From the NCBI GenBank assembly GCA_964588285.1, contig CAZPNX010000003.1, positions 111,994 through 175,993 of the forward strand: DNA of 64,000 nucleotides, read 5' to 3'. The notes under the pieces are model-generated. The model did no database searches and was not told where the DNA came from. It saw only the letters and a program-made list of their open reading frames with translations. Numbering within the stretch: position 1 is the stretch's first letter; the number at the start of each line of letters is the position of its first letter. Shown here piece after piece: positions 9,264-17,933 of the stretch. A program made the translations under genes and the position numbers. Origin of the DNA: CAZPNX01 sp964588285. Lineage in GTDB: Bacteria; Edwardsbacteria; AC1; EtOH8.

Positions 9264-9974
9264 ATGGGCGCAGTAGACATGGGGGCCCCCGAAGGCGGTA
9301 AAAAGAAAGGCGGCCTCCATAAAAGAAAGGGCAAACCAAACATAGTGCTGGACATGACCCCGATGGTGGACATCGGCTTCCTATTGGTGATATTCTTCAT
9401 GACCACCACCCGGTTCCGCGAGCCCCAGGCCATCGAGATCACCCTGCCGCCGGAGAATCCGGAGGGCGCCGAGAAGGGGGTTCCCGAGTCCAGCGTCATG
9501 ATCCTCAACATCATGCCGGACGGGACCATACTCCAGAACATGGCGGTGGACCCGCCCAAGCCGGTGGAGGTGGATTCTTTAGACTCCCTGCTTCTGCGGG
9601 CCAAGATGGCCAATATAAAGAAGCAGCCCCAGCACATCGACGGGCGGACCCAGGTCTTCTACGAGTCTGGCGAGGAGTTTCTCAAGCGCTTCGAGGCCAT
9701 GCCCAAGGATGTGCCCAAGGCCATCCGCGACAGCATGGAGCGGGTGAGGGACGAAAAGATCTGCCGGTTCACGGTGCTGGTTCAGGTCAACCGACTCAGC
9801 CAGTACGACAAGGTGGTGGCGGCCATGGACGCCATCCAGCAGAATCAGATCGCCCGCTTCGCCATCGTGGAGCAGAAGGAGGAGGACTTGAAGCTGGTGG
9901 AGGAGGCCTTGAAGAAGGGGGTGGCGGTCAAGGACCTTCAGGCCAAGAAGCCGCCGCGGAGAGGAGGGAAGTAA
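9264..9974 (+). CDS. exbD: ExbD/TolR family protein, long form (second copy)
   Basis: 236 aa. A basic, glycine-rich N-terminal tail (GGKKKGGLHKRKGK) precedes the TM helix IVLDMTPMVDIGFLLVIFFM with the conserved Asp. The periplasmic domain is again longer than usual. ATG 9264 was chosen because GGGAGGTGA lies 4-6 nt upstream; an in-frame TTG at 9240 inside the previous gene is less likely. Tandem exbD copies with one exbB are common in FCB-type TonB operons, where the two may form a heteromer. Confidence 0.88.
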   Translation: MGAVDMGAPEGGKKKGGLHKRKGKPNIVLDMTPMVDIGFLLVIFFMTTTRFREPQAIEITLPPENPEGAEKGVPESSVMILNIMPDGTILQNMAVDPPKPVEVDSLDSLLLRAKMANIKKQPQHIDGRTQVFYESGEEFLKRFEAMPKDVPKAIRDSMERVRDEKICRFTVLVQVNRLSQYDKVVAAMDAIQQNQIARFAIVEQKEEDLKLVEEALKKGVAVKDLQAKKPPRRGGK

Positions 9975-9975
9975 G

Positions 9976-10791
9976 ATGGCGCCAAGCATAGATCTTTTCC
10001 TGCCGGTGATCGGCTCCTTGGTGGGAGTGTTGATCGCCAGCATAGTAGTCATGGCACAGTCCCGCCAGGTGGCCGAGGTGGGCTTCGGTGTCAAGGGCTC
10101 CAAGGTGATCATGCCCCTGAACCTAAAAAAATCCCTGTTCATAACCCTGGCCGGGGGCCTGGCCATCGTTCTGGGCGGGATGAGCTACTTGGCCATCGGG
10201 GCCTACATCGAGGCCCACAAGCCGCCGGTGGAGGCGCCCATGGTCCGCATCACCTACAGCCAGCTGGGGGCGCCGCCGTCCCTGTCGGGCTCCACGGTGG
10301 AGCAGGTCCAGGTGGCCGGCGCAGCCGGGGCGGCCCCCACGGTGGGCGTGCCCAAGCCGGTGCCCGACGATCAGGCGGTGGACGAGGCGGCGGCTACTCA
10401 GTCGGAGCTGGGAGCCATCTCGGCCGGGGCCGCCACTTCAGGCGATATGGGGTCCACCGGAGCCATGGTGGTGGACGAGGCCATTCCGGACCGCACCGCC
10501 TTTGTGGCCGTGGAGAAGAACCCCGAGGTCATCAGGCACGCCAAGGTGGAGTACCCGGAAATAGCCAAGAGGGCCCAGGCCGAGGGCCGGGTATACCTGC
10601 AGCTCTTGATCGACGTTGACGGCCGGGTGATGCGGGTGGAACTGGCCAAGAGTTCGGGCAATCCGGTTCTGGATGAGGCCGCATTGGAGGCCGGGAAAAC
10701 GGTGCTCTTCACCCCGGCCATCGCCCCGGGAGGCAAGGCCACCAGGGTGTGGGTGATGTATCCGGTGACCTTCAGCCTGAAGAACCAGTAG
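9976..10791 (+). CDS. tonB: TonB family energy transducer
   Basis: 271 aa as annotated. The C-terminal 90 residues are a TonB_C domain (AKVEYPEIAKRAQAEGRVYL, IDVDGRVMRVELAKSSGNPVLDEAAL, FTPAIAPGGKATRVWV). A hydrophobic anchor lies at about residues 55-75. The first 45 residues hold another hydrophobic helix, which would place the C-terminus in the cytoplasm if both span the membrane. An internal ATG at 10111 with AAGGTGAT upstream gives the standard one-anchor TonB. The outer start has AGGAGG 9 nt upstream, so the choice is open. It transmits energy to outer-membrane receptors, none of which is seen here. Confidence 0.85.
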   Translation: MAPSIDLFLPVIGSLVGVLIASIVVMAQSRQVAEVGFGVKGSKVIMPLNLKKSLFITLAGGLAIVLGGMSYLAIGAYIEAHKPPVEAPMVRITYSQLGAPPSLSGSTVEQVQVAGAAGAAPTVGVPKPVPDDQAVDEAAATQSELGAISAGAATSGDMGSTGAMVVDEAIPDRTAFVAVEKNPEVIRHAKVEYPEIAKRAQAEGRVYLQLLIDVDGRVMRVELAKSSGNPVLDEAALEAGKTVLFTPAIAPGGKATRVWVMYPVTFSLKNQ

Positions 10792-10805
10792 ACTCGGATA
10801 AAAAA

Positions 10806-10857
10806 CGCCCCGAACGGCCATCCCGCGGCATGCTGGGGACTCGCTCGGGGCTTTTCT
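10806..10857 (+). terminator. probable terminator after tonB
   Basis: GCCCCGA (10807-10813) pairs with TCGGGGC (10845-10851), followed by TTTTCT. The loop is about 31 nt and could fold further. It sits in the gap before the cyclophilin gene, so read-through is possible. Confidence 0.5.
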
Positions 10858-10880
10858 ATGCAATCGATACAGGAGGTAAA

Positions 10881-11513
10881 ATGAAAAACAGTCTCCCCAT
10901 CGCCCTGGCCGTCATATTAGCCGTCGCCCTGGCCGCCTGCCAGCAGGAGGAGGCCGCCAAGCAGCAGACGGCGGTCGTCCAAAACTCCACTCAGCCGGAC
11001 ATGCAGAAAATTATGGAGAAGCCGACGGTGGTTCTGGAAACAGAATTCGGCCAGATAGAGATCGAACTCTATCCCAAGGAGGCGCCGAAGACGGTCACCA
11101 ACTTTGTGAACAAGGTCCTGGCCAAGGAGTTCGACGGCACCACCTTCCACCGGCTGGTGCCGGGATTCGTCATCCAGGGAGGCGACCCCTATTCCAAAGA
11201 CAACGACCCCTCCAACGACGGCTACGGCGGAGCGAGGATGGACGCCGAGCCGCGCAAGCTCTCCAACCTGAGGGGCACGGTCTCCATGGCCTCGTCCTCA
11301 AGGATGCAGCCCATCGACAGCCAGTCGGACATGCAGTTCTTCATCAACTTAGACGACAAGTGCGCCCGGCTGGACGCCATGGGCTTCATCCCCTTCGGCA
11401 AGGTGGTCAAGGGAATGGAGGTGGTGGACGTCATCGCCAAGCAGCCGCGGGACGCCCGGGACCGGCCGCTGAAGAACGTGACCATAAAATCAATCGCCAT
11501 AAAAGTACAGTAA
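10881..11513 (+). CDS. cyclophilin-type peptidyl-prolyl cis-trans isomerase, lipoprotein
   Basis: 210 aa. Signal peptide with lipobox LAAC (Cys20), then a cyclophilin domain of about 160 residues: VVLETEFGQIEIELYPKEAP, FDGTTFHRLVPGFVIQGGDP (the core active-site segment with the catalytic Arg and Phe), MQFFINL and FGKVVKGMEVVD. It folds or isomerises X-Pro bonds in envelope proteins. ATG 10881 has a perfect AGGAGG five bases upstream; in-frame codons further upstream lie in the previous terminator region. Strong terminator downstream. Confidence 0.92.
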   Translation: MKNSLPIALAVILAVALAACQQEEAAKQQTAVVQNSTQPDMQKIMEKPTVVLETEFGQIEIELYPKEAPKTVTNFVNKVLAKEFDGTTFHRLVPGFVIQGGDPYSKDNDPSNDGYGGARMDAEPRKLSNLRGTVSMASSSRMQPIDSQSDMQFFINLDDKCARLDAMGFIPFGKVVKGMEVVDVIAKQPRDARDRPLKNVTIKSIAIKVQ

Positions 11514-11528
11514 ATGCGGGGAACGCCA

Positions 11529-11565
11529 GAGAGGGCCGGTCAACGACCGGCCCTCTCATCTTTTT
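11529..11565 (+). terminator. strong terminator of the cyclophilin gene
   Basis: Perfect 13-bp stem GAGAGGGCCGGTC / GACCGGCCCTCTC with an AAC loop (11529-11557), followed by ATCTTTTT. It lies between convergent genes. Confidence 0.92.
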
Positions 11566-11584
11566 GGGGAAGGGGAGACGAATA

Positions 11585-12157
11585 TCAGGGGATGTCCCGG
11601 AGCTTGGCGATCCGGTCGCGCTCCAGCCGGCGCACCAGCCAGGCAGCCATAAATATGAGGGCTACCCCGGCCAGCAGCCAGTGCTCGTAGCGCTTGATCT
11701 CGTCCAGCACCAGGGCGGCCGCCTTTCCGAAAAGGTATCCGGCCATGGACACCACCACCGTCCACAGGGCGCAGCTGGCAAGGGTGGCCCAGATGAAGGT
11801 CGGCCAGGGCATGCGGTTCATGCCGTAGAAGACGTTGCCTATGGAGCGGAAGGTGTAGAAGTAACGCCCCACGAAGATGGCCCAGATGCCGTAGCGGGCG
11901 GTGAAGCGCTCCAGCCGCGGTTGAACCCGGCGGAAGGGTCCGAAACGCCGGAACAGGCTGCGGCCCTTACATCGGCCCAGGCAATAGAGGCCGAACTCGC
12001 CCAACACCGTCCCGGCGTAGGCGGAGAGCATCACCAGCGGCAGGCTCAACCGGCCCATCTGGGCCCACAGGCCGCCCCAGATGAGGATGATCTCGCCCTC
12101 CAAAAAGGTGCCCACGGCGATCAGAAAGTAACCGTATTTGGCGATCAGTGATTCCAT
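11585..12157 (-). CDS. DedA / SNARE-associated family membrane protein
   Basis: 190 aa integral membrane protein. The family signature segments are visible: a helix plus EGEIILIWGGLWAQMG (the reentrant loop region with conserved acidic and Gly residues), then GRYFYTFRSIGNVFYGMNRMPWPTF, which matches the FxRxxxPxxAG-type DedA motif in position though not in every residue. Three to four further hydrophobic helices follow, with a basic C-terminus. DedA proteins act in phospholipid flipping (C55-P or PE) and envelope homeostasis. It stands alone, convergent with the cyclophilin gene. Confidence 0.85.
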   Translation of the reverse strand: MESLIAKYGYFLIAVGTFLEGEIILIWGGLWAQMGRLSLPLVMLSAYAGTVLGEFGLYCLGRCKGRSLFRRFGPFRRVQPRLERFTARYGIWAIFVGRYFYTFRSIGNVFYGMNRMPWPTFIWATLASCALWTVVVSMAGYLFGKAAALVLDEIKRYEHWLLAGVALIFMAAWLVRRLERDRIAKLRDIP

Positions 12158-12302
12158 CTACATTCGGGACGCTGATGAACGCTGATTTGGCGGATTCAAC
12201 CGGTGTTCCTGTCTCACTTAGCGTCTGGATTGGTAGCAATCTATAATCGCAGGCGGAAAAGAATCTGATCTTTCAGCGACTTGATGGAACCTTTAAAAAA
12301 GC

Positions 12303-12385
12303 GCGTTTTGTCTATGTTTCGACCATGCTCAACATGACAAAACGCCGTATATACGGGTCATGCTGAGCCGAGTCGAAGCATGACC
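12303..12385. repeat. pair of adjacent palindromic (REP-like) elements
   Basis: First hairpin: GCGTTTTGTC (12303-12312) with GACAAAACGC (12336-12345), extended inward by ATGTT/AACAT. Second hairpin: GGTCATGCT (12356-12364) with AGCATGACC (12377-12385). The loop of the second contains CTGAGCCGAGTCGAAG, whose reverse complement recurs exactly at 31501-31516. They sit in the 269-nt gap between the sigma-54 activator and the DedA gene. No T-run follows, so they are not plain terminators. Confidence 0.75.
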
Positions 12386-12426
12386 GCACCTAACGATAGC
12401 ATTTTATGGGTTTCCCTGAAAAATTC

Positions 12427-14067
12427 CTACCCCTGCTTGCGGTGGGGAATGCGGTAGCGGGCCAGCAGGCGGTAAACCTGCTGGCGGGGAATGCCCAGCT
12501 CCCGGGCGGTGGCGCTGATGTCGCCCCTGCTGCGGGCTAGGGCCTGACGCAGCATCTGCTCCTCCAGCTGCCGGCGGGCCTGCTTCAGCTTGGCCGAGGT
12601 TGCCGGTTGAGGCAGGGCCGTCGGGGGCGCCTCCAGCTCCAGATGCTCGGCCTCCAGGCGCTCGCCGTCGCACATGATCACCGCCCGCTCCACCTTGTGT
12701 TCCAACTCGCGAACGTTGCCCGGCCAGGAATACGCCTGAAGGGCGGCCTTGGCCTGGGCGGTGAAGGCGGAGATCCTCTTGCGGTGTTTGGAGGCGTATT
12801 TCTCCAGGAAAACTCCGGCCAGCATCAGGATGTCGCCCTCCCGGTCGCGCAGGGGGGGGAGGTTGATGGTGATGATGTTCAGCCGGTAGAAAAGGTCCTG
12901 GCGGAAACGTCCGCTCTTGACGTCCTGCTCCAAATCCCTGTTGGTGGCGGCCACCACCCGGACGTCCACCTTGATGGTCTCCCGGCCGCCGATATGCTCC
13001 AGCTCACCCTGTTGCAGCACCCGCAGCAGCTTGATCTGAAGGGAGGCCGGAAGTTCGCCGATCTCCTCCAGAAAGACGGTGCCGCCGTTGGCCAGTTCGA
13101 ACTTGCCCAGCTTGCGTCCGTAGGCGCCGGTGAAGGCGCCCTTCTCGTAGCCGAACAGCTCAGACTCCAGGAGGTTTTCCGGGATGGCGCCGCAGTCGAT
13201 GACGATGAACGGCTTTTCGCGGCGCTGGCTGAGCTCGTGGATGGTGCGGGCCACCAGGGTCTTGCCGGTGCCCGACTCGCCCAGGATGAGGACGCTGACC
13301 TCGGAGCCGGACACCCGGCGGATCATGGAGAACACCTGCTCCATGGGCCGGCTCTGGCCCAAAAGCTCGCTCTTGGATTCGATGATCTGCTGCAGGGAGC
13401 GGTTCTCCTCCTCCAGCTTGAGGCGCTTCTCCTCCTCCAGCCGGCGGATATTCTCCACCAGCTGGGCGTTCTCGATGGCGATGGCCGCTTGGGCCGCCAG
13501 GGCCGAGAGCAGCTCCAGGTCTGCGGCGCTGAAGCTCTCCTGAATCTGCTGGCTGTCAACGTAGACCAGACCGAAAATCTTACGCTCCGAAGACTGGGTG
13601 GTCCACAGGGGGACGCACATGCAGGAGCGGATCTTGAGCTCGGTGATGGAGGCGGAGCGGGAGAGCTGGGATTCGGCCGAGGCGTCCTTAACCCACAGCG
13701 GCTGGCCAGACTCCAGCACCCGGGCGGTGATGGTGTGGCTCACCTGGTAGTCGGTCCCCTCCCAGACCTGACCCTGGGGGTTGCGGATCACCCGGAACTT
13801 GAGGATGCCGTCCGAGTCGTACAGCATCAGGAAGCCGCGCTCTGCCCTGGTCAGCTGCATCACCGAGTCCATGACCACGTCCAGCAGCTGGTCAAGGTTG
13901 AGGACCCGGGTCATCTGGCGGGAGACGGCCAGGATCAGGTTCAGCCCCTCAGGACTCTGTTCCAGCGTTGCCGGCCTCTGCTCCAATGCCTGGGCGATCA
14001 TCCTGAGATCGTCCTCGGCTTCAAGCAGCACCTCATCGGCGGTGGGCACCCTACGCGAGGGCGACAT
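12427..14067 (-). CDS. GAF-domain sigma-54-dependent transcriptional activator (partner of the upstream kinase)
   Basis: 546 aa. Residues about 45-205 form a GAF sensor domain, followed by a coiled coil (LEEEKRLKLEEENRSLQ). The AAA+ sigma-54 interaction domain spans about 232-465: Walker A GESGTGKT at 263-270, the sigma-54 contact loop GAFTGA at 310-315, and the arginine-rich FRQDLFYRLNI. A Fis-type HTH closes the protein (SATARELGIPRQQVYRLL). Walker B reads FLEEIGE, with Glu334 where Asp is usual. There is no receiver domain, so input comes by ligand or protein contact. It overlaps the 3' end of the kinase-AAA-TPR gene by 17 nt, so the two are co-expressed. This is the FhlA/NorR-like layout; the target promoters are unknown. 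Confidence 0.93.
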   Translation of the reverse strand: MSPSRRVPTADEVLLEAEDDLRMIAQALEQRPATLEQSPEGLNLILAVSRQMTRVLNLDQLLDVVMDSVMQLTRAERGFLMLYDSDGILKFRVIRNPQGQVWEGTDYQVSHTITARVLESGQPLWVKDASAESQLSRSASITELKIRSCMCVPLWTTQSSERKIFGLVYVDSQQIQESFSAADLELLSALAAQAAIAIENAQLVENIRRLEEEKRLKLEEENRSLQQIIESKSELLGQSRPMEQVFSMIRRVSGSEVSVLILGESGTGKTLVARTIHELSQRREKPFIVIDCGAIPENLLESELFGYEKGAFTGAYGRKLGKFELANGGTVFLEEIGELPASLQIKLLRVLQQGELEHIGGRETIKVDVRVVAATNRDLEQDVKSGRFRQDLFYRLNIITINLPPLRDREGDILMLAGVFLEKYASKHRKRISAFTAQAKAALQAYSWPGNVRELEHKVERAVIMCDGERLEAEHLELEAPPTALPQPATSAKLKQARRQLEEQMLRQALARSRGDISATARELGIPRQQVYRLLARYRIPHRKQG

Positions 14068-17000
14068 TCCGAGAAACCTCCTGCCTTAGTTTTTTTATGT
14101 CGCGCAGCAGCTGCCGGCGGCGCGGCTCGAACAGGTAGCAATTTTTCAGTTCCGGCTGGCTGATGTTGCGGCAAGACTGCTTGAAAACGCCCAGAACCTT
14201 GCGGTAGTATTCCAGGGCCTCGGCCGGTTTTCGGGTCCGGACGGCGTGCTGGGCCAGAGCCCCATAGATCGGCCAGACGGTCTCCTTGATGTTGATGCGT
14301 TTGGCCAGCTCCAGGGCCCACTGGAGATAGACCAGGCCCGAGGAGCCCTCCTCCTCCAGCAGTTCTCCCTTAAGCAGGATGATCTCAGCCACCAACTGCT
14401 GCTCCTCCACCCGCTGGGCCAGGCTCAGGGCTCGGTCCGCCAGCAGGGAGGCCTGCCGGATTTCGCCCCGGGCGCGGTGCAGGTCGGCCAGGTTCTTGAG
14501 TATGAAGGCTTCGCCGGCCCGGATATCGAGTTCGGAGAATATCTCCCTGGCCTGGGTGAGCAGCTCCTGGGCCCGGTCCCATTGGCGGCGCATCTGGTAG
14601 ATGCGCCCTTGGATGTTCATGCCCCGCCCTTGCTCCAGACGGCCGCCCAACTCCGAGGCCAGGTTCAAGGCCTGTTGGCAATATTGGCCGGCGCTTTCCA
14701 TGCTGCCCAGGGCCAGGTAGAGTTCGGAGATCCTGACATAGGCGTCCAGCAGCACGTTTCTGGCGCCGATGGATGAGGATATCTGAATGGCCCGGTTATA
14801 GCTCCAGACGGCCTGGTCCCATTCCGACCTGGCCTTGTGGATCAGACCGAGGTTGGTGTGGGAGACCGCCAACTCTAAGCTGGAGCCGATGCGCTCCATG
14901 GTCTGGAGGCACTTGGTGTGATAGTCTATGGCCTTGTCCCAGTCGTACAAGTGCCGATATATCAGGGCCAGGTTGTTGTAGGAGCGGGCCAGTCCGCTGA
15001 TGTCCCCGATGCGCTCCCTGATGGCAAAGCTCTTCTGATGGCATTCGGCCGCCCGGTCCCAGTCGTACATCCGATAATAGACCAAGCCCAGGTTGTTGTA
15101 TGAAGTGGCGATGCCGTATTGGTCGTCCAGCTTCTCCTTGAGATGGAGGCTTTTGCGGTGGACGGAGATGGCCTGGGCCCATTCGGCCAGCTGCCAATAG
15201 ATCTGGCCCAGGTTGTTGTAGAGTTCGGCCTCAATAAGCGGGTCGCTGTCCGGAGGCAGCGCCTTTAGGGCTTCCAGGCAGGAGCGCTCGGCATTTCGAT
15301 GCTCCCCCTGGTGAAGATAGGTGGCGGCCAAAGAGGCCATGATCCTGGCGGTCATCACCGGGTCTCCCTGGCACAGGGACAAGCCTTGGTTTAGGTAATC
15401 GATGGCCCGCTGATAGTCGCCCAGACGGTCCTGGCAGACGCCCAGGCGCCGGAAGAGGTCGGCCGAGGGGCCGACCAACTTCAACAGATCGCTGGCCGCC
15501 TTGGCCGCCCGGCTGCTGTCTCCGGTCAGAAAATAGAGGTTCAACAGGGGTCTTAAGATTTCGGGGCTTTCGGCGTTGGAGCAAAGCCTGAGGGCGGCCT
15601 GGTAATGGATGATGGCCTGGTCCGGGGCATGGTCGGCCAGCAGGGAGGCGGCCTTGAGATGGCAGGACTTGGCGATCTCGATCTGGCTGGCCTTTTCGTG
15701 GTGGCGGGCCAGTTCGATGAAATCCTGATAAGTGCTGGGGCCCAGCTGTTCCAGCAGGCGGGAGGCCCTATGGTGCAGGGCGGAAGCCTGTTCGGCACTT
15801 AGGGCCGAATAGATCTGCTTCTCTATCCGCGAGTGATGCATCCCGAAAAGAGGGCCCTCGGGGTCGTCGATCTGTACGATGAGGTTCCGTCCTTTGAGAT
15901 GGATGATATCCTCCATTACCTGGTCTTCCGGCGCCTCCGTGACATAGGCCAGCATTTTATCCGAAGCGGGACGGCCCATCACGGCCAAGGCTTGAAGGAC
16001 CTTCATCTGAGAGGGAGTAAGCGACTGCAGTTTGCGCTCCAGCGCCTGACGGAAACCCGACGGCAGGGCCAGCGATTGCGTGGAGAAAGGGGCTATCTGC
16101 CACTGGCCCAAGCGGCGCCGCACCTGACCCGATTCCAACAGGAAAAAGACAGCCTCCTCTATCTGCAGGGGGTTGCCCTCGGTCTCCTGGTAGATCCTTG
16201 ACGACAGCGGTTCCAGCCCTTCGGCGTGATAGAAGATGTTGCTCAGCAGGAGGGACACTTCGGCCGGGGTCAGGCGTTTGAGGTAGATTTGCTCGGCCTG
16301 GTTTTCCAGGCTCAGCCTCTCCACCAGCCCCAGAACCGGATGATGCTCGTCGATATCGTCGCTACGCATACTGCCCACCAGAAGCACCCGGCTGCGCGAG
16401 GCATTTCGGCCCAGGTGATAGAAAACCTCCAGGCTTTCGGAATCTATCCAGTGCAGGCCCTCCATAACGACCACGCTGGGCCGGGTGGGCAGGGCCTCGA
16501 AGGTCTTGAAGATGAAATTGGTGATGGCGTCCAGCAGCCGGAGCTTGGTTTCGTGGGGCGGGAGCTGGGTGGGGAGGGGATGGTCCCTGATCTCGGGCAG
16601 GCCGCGCCAATGGGGCAGGAGGGTGGCCAACTCCGGGCCGTAGAAAGAAACCACCTCGGGGCAGAAGCTCTGGGCTAACGGAAGAAGCTGCGACAGCAGC
16701 TGAACCACCGGTTCGTAGGCTGAACATTCGCTGGAGTAGCACCTGGTCCAGAAGACCTGGGCGTCGCTCAATTGAGCCTGGAGGGCGAACTCGGATAGGA
16801 GCCGGGTGCGGCCGATCCCGGTCTCGCCGGAGATGAAGACGCAGGTGCCGTGGCCTCCGGCCGCCAATTGCAGGGCTTGGAAAAGATCGGCCATCTCCTT
16901 GTCGCGGCCCACCAGCCGGCTGAGGAAGAGATGGCGGCTGGAGGCCGTGCCTTCTTCCAGCGCCAGGTCGAGGCCGAAGCCGTGGTTTATCTCCTGGATG

Positions 17001-17767
17001 ACTTCATTGGCCGAGGCCGGCCGTTCGTTGGGATCCTTGGCCAGAAGCTTCAGAATGAGGAGCTGCATCTGGTCCGGGACATCGGGATTGAAAATTTTCG
17101 GCGGCTGGGGCGTGCCCTTAATCTGCAGCTTCACCAGCTCTTCGGTGGTCGGGGCTTCAAAGGGCAAGCGTCCGGCAAAAATCAAATACAGCAAGACTCC
17201 CAGCGAATAAAGGTCGGAACGGCCGTCGGGCATCTGTCCCGAAATGACCTCGGGCGACATATAGGCCGGGGTGCCGGCCGCCTTGAGCAGACTTTGATTT
17301 CGGGAACTGTGGGCCAGGCCGAAATCGGTCAGTTTGACGATGCCCTCGGCCGACACCAGAATATTGCTGGGCTTGAGGTCAAGGTGAATGATGTCGTTCT
17401 GATGGATGTATTCCAGAGCTCGGCACAAATCAGCCACCAGACGCAGACGCTCCGTCAAGGCAGATTTCTGGCAGGCAGCCAGAAAATCTCCTCCCTCAAC
17501 CAGATCCATGGTGAAGAAATGAAGGTCGCGTTCGCTTCCGAAATGATGCACCTGGACCAGATTGGGATGGCGGAGTGAGGAGAGGAACCTGAACTCATGC
17601 TGGAGATGGTAAATGCCGTTGGAATGGTCGGAAAAAACCTTGAGGGCCAAAGGAAGATCCGTAGTCAGATCGATCACCTTGAAGACCCGGCTTTTTTCGC
17701 CTTGGCCCAAAAGTTGGACGATTTGATAACGGCCGGCTATTCTGCTGTTTGGGGTAAAACTTTCCAT
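14051..17767 (-). CDS. Ser/Thr protein kinase - AAA ATPase - TPR signalling protein
   Basis: 1238 aa. The N-terminal Hanks kinase domain (about 15-265) has catalytic Lys43 in LALKVF, the loop HLDLKPSN (Asp130; Leu replaces the usual Arg) and TDFG (Asp148). An AAA/NACHT-like domain of the type found in large ATPase regulators starts with LVGRDKEM. Its Walker A reads GETGIGRTR, Arg in place of the invariant Lys. The C-terminal half holds about ten TPRs (repeats of the form AIDYHTKCLQTMERIG). The start at 17767 follows promoter position and the first kinase strand. It sits directly upstream of the GAF/sigma-54 activator. Comparable kinase-ATPase-TPR proteins in myxobacteria and planctomycetes transmit signals by phosphorylation and protein contact; here the activator is the likely output (inference). 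Confidence 0.9.
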   Translation of the reverse strand: MESFTPNSRIAGRYQIVQLLGQGEKSRVFKVIDLTTDLPLALKVFSDHSNGIYHLQHEFRFLSSLRHPNLVQVHHFGSERDLHFFTMDLVEGGDFLAACQKSALTERLRLVADLCRALEYIHQNDIIHLDLKPSNILVSAEGIVKLTDFGLAHSSRNQSLLKAAGTPAYMSPEVISGQMPDGRSDLYSLGVLLYLIFAGRLPFEAPTTEELVKLQIKGTPQPPKIFNPDVPDQMQLLILKLLAKDPNERPASANEVIQEINHGFGLDLALEEGTASSRHLFLSRLVGRDKEMADLFQALQLAAGGHGTCVFISGETGIGRTRLLSEFALQAQLSDAQVFWTRCYSSECSAYEPVVQLLSQLLPLAQSFCPEVVSFYGPELATLLPHWRGLPEIRDHPLPTQLPPHETKLRLLDAITNFIFKTFEALPTRPSVVVMEGLHWIDSESLEVFYHLGRNASRSRVLLVGSMRSDDIDEHHPVLGLVERLSLENQAEQIYLKRLTPAEVSLLLSNIFYHAEGLEPLSSRIYQETEGNPLQIEEAVFFLLESGQVRRRLGQWQIAPFSTQSLALPSGFRQALERKLQSLTPSQMKVLQALAVMGRPASDKMLAYVTEAPEDQVMEDIIHLKGRNLIVQIDDPEGPLFGMHHSRIEKQIYSALSAEQASALHHRASRLLEQLGPSTYQDFIELARHHEKASQIEIAKSCHLKAASLLADHAPDQAIIHYQAALRLCSNAESPEILRPLLNLYFLTGDSSRAAKAASDLLKLVGPSADLFRRLGVCQDRLGDYQRAIDYLNQGLSLCQGDPVMTARIMASLAATYLHQGEHRNAERSCLEALKALPPDSDPLIEAELYNNLGQIYWQLAEWAQAISVHRKSLHLKEKLDDQYGIATSYNNLGLVYYRMYDWDRAAECHQKSFAIRERIGDISGLARSYNNLALIYRHLYDWDKAIDYHTKCLQTMERIGSSLELAVSHTNLGLIHKARSEWDQAVWSYNRAIQISSSIGARNVLLDAYVRISELYLALGSMESAGQYCQQALNLASELGGRLEQGRGMNIQGRIYQMRRQWDRAQELLTQAREIFSELDIRAGEAFILKNLADLHRARGEIRQASLLADRALSLAQRVEEQQLVAEIILLKGELLEEEGSSGLVYLQWALELAKRINIKETVWPIYGALAQHAVRTRKPAEALEYYRKVLGVFKQSCRNISQPELKNCYLFEPRRRQLLRDIKKLRQEVSRNVALA

Positions 17768-17797
17768 CTGTAACAAAAAGTCACAATACTGAAGATC

Positions 17798-17826
17798 AGT
17801 GTAACACAAAAAAAGCCATTTATCAA
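17798..17826 (-). promoter_or_regulatory. sigma-70-type promoter of the kinase/activator operon
   Basis: Minus strand: TTGATA (17821-17826), 17-bp T-rich spacer, TACACT (17798-17803). The predicted start is about 24 nt before the ATG at 17767. On the other strand a TATAAT at 17861-17866 may serve the divergent amidohydrolase gene, but no good -35 was found for it. Confidence 0.6.
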
Positions 17827-17933
17827 TAAAATACTGCATCGAAATGTGCCTTAATTATGTTATAATAATATCACCTATCAACCAGATGTTTTACCCGATA
17901 GTCTGGGCGGATAAAAAACCGATCCCTTAGACA

